Assembly (NCBI RefSeq): GCF_008711325.1
Contig: NZ_VXDB01000001.1
Coordinates: 1 to 64,000, forward strand
Direction of reading: 5' to 3'
DNA from: Roseibium sediminis
GTDB taxonomy: Bacteria > Pseudomonadota > Alphaproteobacteria > Rhizobiales > Stappiaceae
Length of the DNA: 64,000 bases
Shown here: positions 53,715 through 63,006 of the stretch, in pieces
Position numbering within the stretch: the first letter of the stretch is position 1
How the letters are laid out: each line of letters starts with the position of its first letter
Notes under the pieces: generated by a model
The model's database searches: none
Told to the model about the DNA's origin: nothing
What the model saw: the letters and a program-made list of their open reading frames with translations, nothing else
Made by a program: the position numbers and the translations under genes

Positions 53715-53746
53715 CCCGGCGGCCTTGGTCGCCGGGATTTCTGTTT
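53715..53746 (+). terminator. Intercistronic stem-loop after binding-protein gene
   Basis: Perfect seven-base arms CCCGGCG (53715-53721) and CGCCGGG (53730-53736), eight-base loop, then ATTTCTGTTT. It lies 15 bp after the binding-protein stop and 102 bp before the permease. This suits partial termination or mRNA stabilisation that favours the binding protein. Confidence 0.65.
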
Positions 53747-53838
53747 CGGCAGCCTTTCGGCGGCCAACGGACCGCCCACCACATGAGTGCGATGGTCTGT
53801 TAAAAAGGCGCTCCAGCTCAAGCTTGGCGAGACCCAGG

Positions 53839-54732
53839 ATGATTACGACTTCCCATGTGTGGCTCCGTCGGTCGGCAACACCGATGGCCATCGCAGCCAT
53901 TCCGGCTATCCTTTTTATTTTATTGTTCGTCTTCTATGCCGGATGGACAATCTGGACGAGCTTCACCGATCTCGCCCTTTTGGGACGGAAGTCCGTCAAT
54001 CCGAACTTCGTCTGGTTTGACAACTACATCCGGCTGGTTACCCGGGACGGCTTCCTTGCCTCCGTCTGGACAACCACGGTTTTCACCTTCTTCTCGGCAA
54101 TTGTCGGCCAGTGCGGCATTGGCCTGTTGCTGGCGATCCTTCTCAAGAACAGTCGCTTCAAACTGAAGAGTGTCGTGGAATTCGCGATCCTGTTCGGCTG
54201 GCTTGCACCGGACGTGGTTGCCGCCTTCATGTGGAACGCCTTTGCCAGTTCCGACGGCATGATCAACGTCATGATCCTGCAGCCACTCGGCTTTGAAAAA
54301 GTCAATCTCCTCAATGAATACGCCATCGAGGTCGTGATCATCGCCAATATCTGGAAGGGTACGGCGTGGTCCTATCTCTTGTTCTCTGCCGCTCTTGATA
54401 CCGTGTCGAAGGAAGTTATCGAGGCAGCCTATATGGACGGTGCCAACGCCCTGCAGCGCCTGCGCCACGTGCTCCTGCCGCTCCTGCGAGCCCAGATTGC
54501 CACCAACCTGCTCTTCGTCACCATCTGGACCTATGCGTTCTTCTCCCTGATCTACGCGCTGACCGGCGGCGGACCGGGCCGCGAGACCGAGGTCCTGTCC
54601 ATCTACATGTACAAGCAGGCCTTTGATGTCGGGAAACTCGGATACGGATCTGCTGTTGCCATTGCGATGATGCTGATCGTCGGTGTGCTGTCCGTTTTCT
54701 ATGTCCGTCAAAGCAAGGATCAGACGAAATGA
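53839..54732 (+). CDS. ABC importer permease (mannoside locus, MalF type)
   Basis: 297 residues, six membrane segments, EAA loop EAAYMDGANALQRLRHVLLP. ATG 53839 is chosen because the first membrane segment starts about 16 residues later. The frame continues upstream through the stem-loop to 53527, but that part lies inside the binding-protein gene. The ribosome binding site is weak (GGCGAG), so the start is tentative. It overlaps the next permease by four bases. Confidence 0.88.
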   Translation: MITTSHVWLRRSATPMAIAAIPAILFILLFVFYAGWTIWTSFTDLALLGRKSVNPNFVWFDNYIRLVTRDGFLASVWTTTVFTFFSAIVGQCGIGLLLAILLKNSRFKLKSVVEFAILFGWLAPDVVAAFMWNAFASSDGMINVMILQPLGFEKVNLLNEYAIEVVIIANIWKGTAWSYLLFSAALDTVSKEVIEAAYMDGANALQRLRHVLLPLLRAQIATNLLFVTIWTYAFFSLIYALTGGGPGRETEVLSIYMYKQAFDVGKLGYGSAVAIAMMLIVGVLSVFYVRQSKDQTK

Positions 54733-55556
54733 CCGCCAATCTGAAGAAAAGCCCGGCGCAATCCGTCTCGACAAATGTCCTTTTGGCGATGCTCATCATA
54801 GTGTGGCTCAGCCCCCTGTCGTGGCTGATGATGACCTCGGTCAACCCGAACCCGTCCGGCGGGTTCGCGGTTCCCACATCCCTCACCTTTGACCACTTCC
54901 TGACAGCTATGTCGGGCACCTCCTTGCGGCAGTTCCTCAATTCGTTGTTGATCGCCTTCAGCGCCGCGACACTGACCACCATCCTTGCAGCGCTTGCCGC
55001 CTATCCGTTTTCCCGGCTCAACATTCCCTACAAGAACACGATCCTGTGGAGCCTCGCGCTGCTGCGCATCCTGCCCTCCACGGCGATCATCATTCCCGTG
55101 TTCCTGACCGGTCGAGCCCTCGGCCTGCTGAACACCGGCGGAGTGGTTCTGGTCCTGACCTTGATGAACCTTCCTTTCGCGATCCTGCTCTTGAAGAATT
55201 TCTTCGACACGATCCCGCCGGAGCTTGAAGAAGCCGGATATATGGAAGGTGCGACCCTTCGCCAGGGGCTGATGTATATCGTTCTGCCGCTCTCCCGCGC
55301 AGGTCTTGCCGTCATCTGGTTCATGGCCTTCACCAGCGCGTGGAACGAGTTCCTGTTCCCCTTCCTCATGCTTCGAAGCGACCAGGCATTCCCCATGGCG
55401 GTCGGCCTCTACGCAGCCTTCGGCCAGTATGGCGCAACGGATTACGGCTTCCTGACAGCCTATTCCATCATCTACACCGCCCCCGCGATCGCGGTCTATT
55501 TCATGCTGAAGCGAAACCTGACTACAGGCTTTGCCGGCGTTGGCGTGAAGGGATGA
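54729..55556 (+). CDS. ABC importer permease (mannoside locus, MalG type)
   Basis: 275 residues, six membrane segments, EAA loop EEAGYMEGATLRQGLMYIVLP and terminal FAGVGVKG. Coupled to the first permease by ATGA and four bases before the alpha-mannosidase. Confidence 0.92.
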   Translation: MTANLKKSPAQSVSTNVLLAMLIIVWLSPLSWLMMTSVNPNPSGGFAVPTSLTFDHFLTAMSGTSLRQFLNSLLIAFSAATLTTILAALAAYPFSRLNIPYKNTILWSLALLRILPSTAIIIPVFLTGRALGLLNTGGVVLVLTLMNLPFAILLLKNFFDTIPPELEEAGYMEGATLRQGLMYIVLPLSRAGLAVIWFMAFTSAWNEFLFPFLMLRSDQAFPMAVGLYAAFGQYGATDYGFLTAYSIIYTAPAIAVYFMLKRNLTTGFAGVGVKG

Positions 55557-55560
55557 TCCC

Positions 55561-58500
55561 ATGACCCTCGAAAAACGTCAGGCCAAACTAAGACGCTTTC
55601 TGGCCGAGTTGAAAAAGCACTGCGAATGGAGTGCCGGTTCGCCTCTGCCATTGCACTACAAGTTCACGGAAGACAGCAACGAGAGCGTCCTTGCCGAGGA
55701 CTGGACGTATTGGCCGGTTGCAGAGCCCACCCTGATCTGGGGTGGAGCGAAAAAGCATCACTGGTTTGCCACTAGTCTTCAAATGCCGGAAGCGCCCGAC
55801 GATGCAGAACTGGTGCTCCGCATTCGGGCAGAGAACGTTGTCCTGATGGGCCGCACACAAGGACAGGGCCTTGTCTGGCTGAATGGCAAGATCCTGCAGG
55901 GGGTCGACGGCTATCATCCGGAAATAGTGCTGGAGAAGTGCATTCCGGCGGGGGAAATGGCGACCCTGCACATCAACCATTATACCGGAGACACCCGGCA
56001 GCTTTGCGGCTATCAGCTGGAACGCCTCTGGCGCGACAAGAATGCCCAGCAGCTCTACTACGACCTCAATGTGCCATTTGAGGTTTCTCTCCGGCTGGCG
56101 GACAATGACCTGCGCAAGCACCGGATACTGGACCAGATAGACGAGGCCCTGCTTTCCCTCGACTTTCGGGATCGGGACTGTTTCTCCGCCTCTCTGCCTG
56201 CCGCTCTTAAGATTGCGGCCCGGATCTATCAGCTCACGGATACGCAGGACAAACCGACAGCAAGCTGCGTCGGGCATACCCATATCGATGTTGCCTGGCT
56301 CTGGCCCGTGTCCCAGACCCGCGAAAAGATGATGCGCTCCATGGCAACCGCCTTGAAGCTGCTGGATGAGAACCCAGACTTCGTCTTCATGTATAACCAG
56401 TGTGTCCTGCTGGACTATCTGGAACAGGACGCGCCGGAGCTCTTTGCCCGCATCAAGGAGCATGCGGCCAATGGACGGTTCGAGATCGAAGGCGCCATGT
56501 GGCTGGAGCCGGATGTCAACATCATCTCCGGCGAATCCATGGTCCGACAACTGCAGCGCGGCAAGCGTTACCACATGGAGAAATTCGGCGTGGAGCCGAA
56601 GATCCTCTGGCTGCCCGACACTTTCGGATATTCCGCGGCCATGCCGCAGATCATGCGCAAGGCAGGTGTGGAGTTTCTGGTCACCAGCAAACTCTCCTGG
56701 AACGACACCAATCGTATGCCCAATGACACGTTCTTCTGGCACGGGATCGATGGCACCGAGGTCAAGACCTACTTGATCACCACGCAGAAAGACGACGCGC
56801 CAACGATCCGAACCAATTACGGGCCGGACCTCAATGTCTCTTTCGTGCAAGGGGCATGGAACCGCTACGAGCCCAAGCACCTCAATGACAACATCCTGAT
56901 CCCCTTCGGCCACGGCGATGGCGGCGGCGGCGTCACACAGGAGATGATCGAGGTCGCCCAGCGCATGGAGCGCGGCATTCCGGGAAGTCCGAAAGTTCGG
57001 TTTGAGGGAATTGTTCCCTTCCTGGCCCGTCTTGGGGACAATATGGACGCAACACCGCAAAAGTTCGCCAAGTGGGTGGGTGAGCTTTATCTGGAATACC
57101 ATCGCGGCACACTGACGTCCCTTGGCAAGAACAAGCGCTCCAATCGGCAGGCCGAGGCGTTGCTGAAGGATCTCGAATTCGTCATCGCCCAACTGGCGAT
57201 AGCGAAAGATGGCGTGGATTTGCATGAAGATGCGCTGAACGAATTCTGGCGCATGACCCTGCTCAACCAGTTCCATGACATTCTGCCCGGTACATCCATC
57301 GCGGAAGTCTACGAGTACAGTGACCGCGACTATGAAAGGCTCTTTGCGGCCATTGACGAATTGATGTCTCGGGTGCTCGCAGGCGCTGTCACGGCCCCCA
57401 TGGCGCTGGTCAATGCAAGCTCGATAAACAGAGACGGTGAGCTGGCAAGCTTCGGACAGTGTCTGGATGAGGCGGCGGCGACAATCGATGTGGATGGCAC
57501 AGCCCTGCCATTTCAGACCATTCATCGAGCTGACGGGACATTCGAGAAGGCAACCAGACTGCCTGCAGTTCCAGCAACCAGTGTGATTGCAGTCGCCCCT
57601 TCAGCAGATCCCGTTGACGGTTCTCACCCTGATCCAGAACTCGCAGTCGATGACCGCCGTCTGGAAAACCGGTATCTGCGCATCGAGTTTGATGAGAGCG
57701 GAGAAATTGTCTCCTTCTTCGACAAGGAAAAACAACGCGAAGTCCTGAGGCAAGGCGGAAAGGCAAACCGGCTTGTGGCCTTTGAGGACAAACCGCTCTT
57801 CTGGGATGCCTGGGACATAGACTGGTATTTCGATGAAAAGAGCTGGCCGGTAGACCCAGCCACACAGATCGACATCGTGGAACACGGCCCTCATCGTGCA
57901 GCCCTTCGCATCGAACGGCGCTACAACGCATCCACCATCGTCCAGATCGTCTCTCTTGGTTGCTCGGATCAACTGGTCGAGTTCGACACCCATGTCGACT
58001 GGAAGGAGAGCCAGACTCTGCTCAAGGCGGGTTTTGAACTGGACATCCTGACGACAGACGTGAAGTCGGAAATACAGTTTGGCCATGTCATCCGCCCGAC
58101 CCATGAAAACACAAGCTGGGATCAGGCGCGGTTCGAAGCAAGCATGCACAAGTGGGTCGCCCTGACCGAAAGCGGGTATGGGGCAGCTGTTTTGAATGAC
58201 TGCAAGTACGGCTATGACGCTCGCATCGGCGATCTTCGCATCACCCTGATCAAGTCGGGAACCTATCCGTTTGAAACGGCTGATCAGGAAGAACACCGCT
58301 TCCGCTACGCCCTGACAATCGCGCATGGCGAAGCCGCCCTGACCACCATTGCCCGCCGCGCTGAATTCTTCAGTCATCCCTTGAAAGCAATCGCCTTGGC
58401 ACCCAGTACCTCGCAGGGTTCCTCAACAGGGTCAGCAATCAAGATCGATACGCCGAACGTTGCGCTTCATGCGTTCAAGGCGAGTGACTGCGGACAGAAA

Positions 58501-58704
58501 ATTCTGGTTCGTCTTGTTGAGGAAAGCAATCAACGGGTCGCGGCCAATATCCAGTTCGGCTTTCCGGTAGACCACATAGAGCGTGTCGATCTGATGGATC
58601 GTCCGCTTGAAAACCTGCCGACTGCGGCAGATGGCAGTCTACCGCTCACCTTTACCCCTTTTGAAATCGTCAGTCTGGCCGTCACCATACGGCGCGAAAA
58701 CTAA
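55561..58704 (+). CDS. Alpha-mannosidase, glycoside hydrolase family 38
   Basis: 1047 residues, no signal peptide, so cytosolic. An N-terminal jelly-roll region (about 1-225) precedes the GH38 catalytic domain, starting at GHTHIDVAWLWP (about 239) with zinc ligands His and Asp. The nucleophile Asp is in WLPDTFGYS, a further zinc-site segment is FGHGDGGGG, and the helical middle domain includes LNQFHDILPGTSI. C-terminal beta domains run from about 700. Retaining hydrolysis of alpha-mannosides imported by the surrounding ABC system is predicted. Position between permeases and ATPase makes it the core catabolic enzyme of the operon. Confidence 0.95.
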   Translation: MTLEKRQAKLRRFLAELKKHCEWSAGSPLPLHYKFTEDSNESVLAEDWTYWPVAEPTLIWGGAKKHHWFATSLQMPEAPDDAELVLRIRAENVVLMGRTQGQGLVWLNGKILQGVDGYHPEIVLEKCIPAGEMATLHINHYTGDTRQLCGYQLERLWRDKNAQQLYYDLNVPFEVSLRLADNDLRKHRILDQIDEALLSLDFRDRDCFSASLPAALKIAARIYQLTDTQDKPTASCVGHTHIDVAWLWPVSQTREKMMRSMATALKLLDENPDFVFMYNQCVLLDYLEQDAPELFARIKEHAANGRFEIEGAMWLEPDVNIISGESMVRQLQRGKRYHMEKFGVEPKILWLPDTFGYSAAMPQIMRKAGVEFLVTSKLSWNDTNRMPNDTFFWHGIDGTEVKTYLITTQKDDAPTIRTNYGPDLNVSFVQGAWNRYEPKHLNDNILIPFGHGDGGGGVTQEMIEVAQRMERGIPGSPKVRFEGIVPFLARLGDNMDATPQKFAKWVGELYLEYHRGTLTSLGKNKRSNRQAEALLKDLEFVIAQLAIAKDGVDLHEDALNEFWRMTLLNQFHDILPGTSIAEVYEYSDRDYERLFAAIDELMSRVLAGAVTAPMALVNASSINRDGELASFGQCLDEAAATIDVDGTALPFQTIHRADGTFEKATRLPAVPATSVIAVAPSADPVDGSHPDPELAVDDRRLENRYLRIEFDESGEIVSFFDKEKQREVLRQGGKANRLVAFEDKPLFWDAWDIDWYFDEKSWPVDPATQIDIVEHGPHRAALRIERRYNASTIVQIVSLGCSDQLVEFDTHVDWKESQTLLKAGFELDILTTDVKSEIQFGHVIRPTHENTSWDQARFEASMHKWVALTESGYGAAVLNDCKYGYDARIGDLRITLIKSGTYPFETADQEEHRFRYALTIAHGEAALTTIARRAEFFSHPLKAIALAPSTSQGSSTGSAIKIDTPNVALHAFKASDCGQKILVRLVEESNQRVAANIQFGFPVDHIERVDLMDRPLENLPTAADGSLPLTFTPFEIVSLAVTIRREN

Positions 58705-58715
58705 CGGGAACCACG

Positions 58716-59786
58716 ATGGCTATTCTTGAAGCAAAACACCTGCGCAAAGACTACCAGGCGGTCAATGTCATCGCTGATCTGAATCTGGAAGTGCGCGAAG
58801 GCGATTTCACGGTTCTGGTTGGCCCGTCCGGTTGCGGTAAGTCAACCCTGCTGCGCATGATCGCAGGCCTTGAAGACATCACAGGCGGCGAACTTCTGAT
58901 CGACGGGCGTCGGGCAAATGACCTGCATCCGCGCGAACGCGGGATCTCGATGGTGTTCCAGTCCTACGCGCTCTATCCGCATATGAGCGTTCACGACAAC
59001 ATCGGCTTTGGATTGAAGCTGGAAGGCAAGTCGAAGCAGGACATCACCAAAGCGGTGCGCGAAGTCGCCGATACGTTGCAGCTGACCGACTATCTGGACC
59101 GCAAGCCGTCGCAGCTTTCAGGCGGTCAGCGTCAGCGCGTTGCCATCGGCCGGGCAATTGTGCGCAAGCCTCGGATCATCCTCTTCGATGAGCCCTTGTC
59201 AAACCTTGATGCGAAGCTACGTGTCGAGATGCGCATGGAGCTGATGAAGTTTCACCGCAACCACAACATCACGACCATCTATGTCACCCACGATCAGGTG
59301 GAAGCGATCACCATGGCCGACAGGATCGCGGTTCTGGAAAAGGGCAATATCCGCCAGTTCGACACGCCGCGCGTTCTCTTCGACACACCGGCCAATCCAT
59401 TTGTGGCAAGTTTCATCGGCTCTCCGCAAATGAACCTGTTTGATGTCACAGCGCAAAACAATTACGTGGTGAAGACCGCAGAAAACAGCGAGATACGGTT
59501 GCCTGATGTCAGCCTGGCCCTGCTGTCGGATGCCAAGGTTATTGGCATTCGCCCCGAACATCTGAAGCTACAGTCCGAAGCCACCGGAGCCGGGCTCTCG
59601 GCAAAGGTCGACCTGATCGAAAATCTGGGAGACGAGAGCATCATTCACCTGCTGGCTGGCGAACAGCGGATCACGGCCCGCTCTCATGAACCGGTTGACT
59701 GTCAGATCGGTGAAACAGTTTTTCTGGGCTTCGATTCCACCCGCGCCCATTTCTTCGGCGACCAGCAAAACCGCTTGAGCAGATGA
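58716..59786 (+). CDS. ABC importer ATP-binding protein (mannoside locus)
   Basis: 356 residues. Walker A GPSGCGKST, signature LSGGQRQR, Walker B LFDEPLSNLD and switch His in YVTHDQ are intact, with a MalK-type C-terminal domain at about 235-350. Paralogue of the ATPase at 38330. It begins 11 bp after the mannosidase stop and ends the operon. Confidence 0.94.
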   Translation: MAILEAKHLRKDYQAVNVIADLNLEVREGDFTVLVGPSGCGKSTLLRMIAGLEDITGGELLIDGRRANDLHPRERGISMVFQSYALYPHMSVHDNIGFGLKLEGKSKQDITKAVREVADTLQLTDYLDRKPSQLSGGQRQRVAIGRAIVRKPRIILFDEPLSNLDAKLRVEMRMELMKFHRNHNITTIYVTHDQVEAITMADRIAVLEKGNIRQFDTPRVLFDTPANPFVASFIGSPQMNLFDVTAQNNYVVKTAENSEIRLPDVSLALLSDAKVIGIRPEHLKLQSEATGAGLSAKVDLIENLGDESIIHLLAGEQRITARSHEPVDCQIGETVFLGFDSTRAHFFGDQQNRLSR

Positions 59787-59794
59787 CCGACCCG

Positions 59795-59818
59795 CGCCGG
59801 TCGCTCCTGTGACCGGTG
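59795..59818. terminator. Possible hairpin terminator between convergent genes
   Basis: Arms CGCCGGTC (59795-59802) and GACCGGTG (59811-59818) pair over eight bases with one G-U and an eight-base loop. It sits between the ATPase stop (59786) and the LacI stop (59835). No T-run follows, so it may be rho-assisted or incidental. Confidence 0.4.
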
Positions 59819-59834
59819 CCGGACCTGTGTCCGC

Positions 59835-60863
59835 TCAAAGCTCCCAATCTGCGAAGGGTTCACCGATCAGCTGTAGGTTTTGGGCAGCCTCTCCTTCGAT
59901 ACGCCGGATAAGCAGCCGCGCCATGATTTCTCCGGCCTCGGCCAGATCTTCGGAAATGGTGTCGACCCGAGGCCGGCAAAAATCCAGAATTGAAGACGTT
60001 TTTCGCGAGACGATATCAACATCTCGCCCAACCTCGACACCCGCACTCATCAAGGCATCAACCATCGCCAGCGTCCCGATATCGCTGGATGAAATGATCC
60101 CGTCCGGCAGTTTACCCGCTTCGACGGCCCGCAGCACCGCTTCATGGATCGCACCTGCATAAGGAGTGATCCCTGGCACCGGCTCAAGGCACCCAAACTG
60201 CACTCCGGTCTCCCGAGCAGCCCTGCGCAAACCCGCCATCGCAAATTCAAAATAGGTCAGCCCCACATCACGGGAGGCAATCGCGACATTCTTTCTCCCC
60301 TTGCTGGCAAGGCGTTGCGCGGCCAGATAGGTGAAGCGTTCGTTGTCGAAATCATAATAGGCATGCGGCACTGCCAGATTTGTCCGCCCATGTGTGACAA
60401 ACGGGAACTTCAGCTCCTGCAAAAGGCGAACCCTTGGATCTTCCGGCAGCGTGTCGGCAAAGATGATGCCATCGGCCCGGCGAAATTCGGCGATGGAGCG
60501 AAGGGTCTCCACCTCATCGGCGCCCGGAAAGGTCACATTCAAGGAGAGCTCATAGCGAGTGCCACGCAAAGCAGTTGCGACACCGGAGACAATCTGGCGC
60601 TCGAAGTCGGAAATGTCCTCCGACTGGTTGAACGCGACCATAATCACATAGGTTCGACCTGTCCGCAGCCCCACCCCGGACCGATCCGGACGATAGCCGA
60701 TTTCCTCAGCTACCTGGTGAATGCGCTTGACCGTTTCCTCACTGAAATTTCCATCACCGCGCAACGCCTTGGAAACAGTCGTGATCGCCAATCCGGTCCG
60801 TTCGGCTATCGACTTCAGCGTCGGTCGTCTGCTGGTTTTTCCGGATCGCGGCTTCTCGGTCAT
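59835..60863 (-). CDS. LacI-family transcriptional regulator of the mannoside operon
   Basis: 342 residues. The HTH at about 14-60 (TLKSIAERTGLAITTVSKALRG) is followed by a hinge and a periplasmic-binding-like effector domain (about 72-335, VIMVAFNQSED... and GIISSSDIGTLAMVDAL). It is convergent with the mannosidase operon. Its likely operators are the two palindromes at 52315-52352; no such palindrome is visible before its own start. Ligand probably mannose or a mannoside. Confidence 0.92.
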   Translation of the reverse strand: MTEKPRSGKTSRRPTLKSIAERTGLAITTVSKALRGDGNFSEETVKRIHQVAEEIGYRPDRSGVGLRTGRTYVIMVAFNQSEDISDFERQIVSGVATALRGTRYELSLNVTFPGADEVETLRSIAEFRRADGIIFADTLPEDPRVRLLQELKFPFVTHGRTNLAVPHAYYDFDNERFTYLAAQRLASKGRKNVAIASRDVGLTYFEFAMAGLRRAARETGVQFGCLEPVPGITPYAGAIHEAVLRAVEAGKLPDGIISSSDIGTLAMVDALMSAGVEVGRDVDIVSRKTSSILDFCRPRVDTISEDLAEAGEIMARLLIRRIEGEAAQNLQLIGEPFADWEL

Positions 60864-61094
60864 AAGTCTCTGTAATTCATAAACTTCCTAGAAGTGAGCT
60901 TAGTATCCTATCGGCAAAAATGCGAGGTATTTTCTGGTTATTTTGGTCCTTATTGGCTGCAAAAAGACAAAGAATCCCGCCCTAAATAATCAGCAGGCCA
61001 GATCAGGAACTGAAAATGCGGGCCCCGTCGGTGTCAAACGTGTTGTTGAGCTCGTTGAAGAAGGTCTTTTCGCTACGGAAAACAGACCAGAATC

Positions 61095-63005
61095 TCAGGC
61101 CACGGATGATCCGACCTTCTGTCCGGAGGCGAGGGCGTCAATATAAAACCCTTGCACAAACTCCACCCCGAGTTGACTGACGTAATCAAGCTGGTCCGGC
61201 GTCTCGATCCCTTCAACGACCACCTTGCAATCAAAGGTGCGCGCGATGCCGACCGCAGCTTCAAACAGCAATCTGTCCCGCCGGTCCCCCATTGCCGCCC
61301 ACAACAGTGACTTGTCTATCTTGATGAACTCCAACGGCAAAAGACGCACACAGGCCAACGCAGAATAGGCAGTCCCGAAATCATCGAGAGAAACCCTGAA
61401 GCCAAACTGCGCGATCTGGTGCAACAGCTCTATGAGCTCGGGCTTTTCAATGAGCTTGTCCTCGGTAACCTCGATCACGATCTTGCGCACATCCCGCCGC
61501 AAATGACCTGCAAGTCGCTGGAACTTCGCGAAGGTCGACGCATCGATCAGCTGTTCTGCGGAGAAATTGATGCAAAGACACTCACCTGACCATTTGGTCG
61601 ACTGGTGATTGAGCGCCAGATCCAGCGTCAGATCGGTCAGATCGGAAAGATAACCCGACTGGCTGGCAAGATTGATCGCAAGGTCCGGAGGCACAAACTT
61701 CCCGTCTTCAAGACTCGGAATTCGGATGAGCGCCTCTTGCCCCCATGTCTCCCTGTCGCAAACACGAAGGATAGGTTGCCGATGGAAAAAGATGCTTCGG
61801 CTTGCCAACGCCTTTTTCAGCGACCGCTCGTACATGGCCTCGCGCTGATAGGCTCGCTCGAACTCTGAATTGTAAGGGATGGTCCGACGTCGGCCGGAGC
61901 GTTTCGCGTTGTAGACAGCCATGTCCGCCCGGGCCAGCAGCAATCCGGCATCATCACCATCGTCGGGATATGTTACGACGCCGATGGAAAATGTTGTCTC
62001 GTGCTGGGTGTTGAGAACCGAAACCGGCCGCTCGAAGAGGCCGTGAATATGCTCGGCCCGAGAGACCGCGTTTTGCTTGTCGTGATCGCGCAGAAGCAGA
62101 ACAAACTCATCACCACCAAAGCGAAAAACCAGCACATTTTCGGTCTCGAGAGTTCGAAGCCGACGGCTTACGCGCTTGAGAAATTCATCTCCTACGCTGT
62201 GCCCGAAAGTGTCGTTGATCAGCTTGAACTTGTCAGCGTCCATAAAAAGAATGGAGAGAAACCGTTTCTCTGAGGTCGCCCGATCAATCTCGCGGGCAAG
62301 TGACAAATCAAGCTGCCGACGATTGAGCAGTCCTGTCAAACTGTCCCGCGCCGCCTCGTTCTCCAGCGCAAGGTGCAGTTCGTGAAAGCCATTTGCCAGA
62401 ACCGAGAATTCCTCGCTCTCAAATTCGGCAGCGACAATTCTCTCCGGTTTATACTTGAGAAAGGTCATGAACTTGTTGATGGGCGCAATAACGATCGCCT
62501 CAATGCGGCGTCGACTCCGCACCACCCCAAAGATAAAGATAATATATATGAAACAGATATTTAGATACCAAACACCGGTAATGGAATCCAGATTGAACCG
62601 GGCAGGGGCGTACCAGAACCGCAGTTCACCCAAAAGCGTGTTCTCTCCGTGATAGATGCGCGCGGTATGATCTGCGTCCCTTCGAGACTTCGTGGGTGTC
62701 TCTTGCTTCGGCTCCGAAATCAGAACAACACCATAGCGATCAGTAAGTTCAATCGCCTCGAACATGCTGGAGTTCACCGCCGATACGATACTCCCGCGCA
62801 AGGCGTCGTGGTCGAAGTAATAAAGCTGGGACTTTGCGAATGTACTCAGCGCCTCTACGGCAACCTGCCGGTTGGCCGAAACTTCCTTTTGCGTTGCCCA
62901 GGACGCAAAATACACGGTCATCAAGAGAACGATGGTCAGCAACAACGCTGTCTGCATAGCGATGCCGGTGACGATCTGACGGCGTATGGACGGGCGTTTT
63001 TTCAT
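61095..63005 (-). CDS. Membrane GGDEF-EAL cyclic-di-GMP protein
   Basis: 636 residues. Membrane segments lie at about 12-37 and 145-165, enclosing a roughly 105-residue periplasmic sensor. GGDEF (about 210-370) has an intact FGGDEF motif and no RxxD inhibitory site at the usual place. The EAL domain (about 385-625) has GQEALIRI, INFSAEQL, EVTEDKL, DDFGTAYSAL, KIDKSLL and VEGIETPDQL, so metal and substrate residues are mostly kept. It could be bifunctional. It starts one base after the stop of a peptide-type binding protein, which suggests that protein delivers its signal. Confidence 0.92.
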   Translation of the reverse strand: MKKRPSIRRQIVTGIAMQTALLLTIVLLMTVYFASWATQKEVSANRQVAVEALSTFAKSQLYYFDHDALRGSIVSAVNSSMFEAIELTDRYGVVLISEPKQETPTKSRRDADHTARIYHGENTLLGELRFWYAPARFNLDSITGVWYLNICFIYIIFIFGVVRSRRRIEAIVIAPINKFMTFLKYKPERIVAAEFESEEFSVLANGFHELHLALENEAARDSLTGLLNRRQLDLSLAREIDRATSEKRFLSILFMDADKFKLINDTFGHSVGDEFLKRVSRRLRTLETENVLVFRFGGDEFVLLLRDHDKQNAVSRAEHIHGLFERPVSVLNTQHETTFSIGVVTYPDDGDDAGLLLARADMAVYNAKRSGRRRTIPYNSEFERAYQREAMYERSLKKALASRSIFFHRQPILRVCDRETWGQEALIRIPSLEDGKFVPPDLAINLASQSGYLSDLTDLTLDLALNHQSTKWSGECLCINFSAEQLIDASTFAKFQRLAGHLRRDVRKIVIEVTEDKLIEKPELIELLHQIAQFGFRVSLDDFGTAYSALACVRLLPLEFIKIDKSLLWAAMGDRRDRLLFEAAVGIARTFDCKVVVEGIETPDQLDYVSQLGVEFVQGFYIDALASGQKVGSSVA

Positions 63006-63006
63006 A

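Noticed and set aside
52335-53900. A 521-codon open frame on the minus strand
   Set aside because: It lies antisense to the solute-binding protein at 52380-53699, has low-complexity composition and no family features; a by-product of GC-biased codons.
55588-57525. A 645-codon open frame on the minus strand
   Set aside because: Antisense to the conserved GH38 alpha-mannosidase, with no recognisable domain or ribosome binding site.
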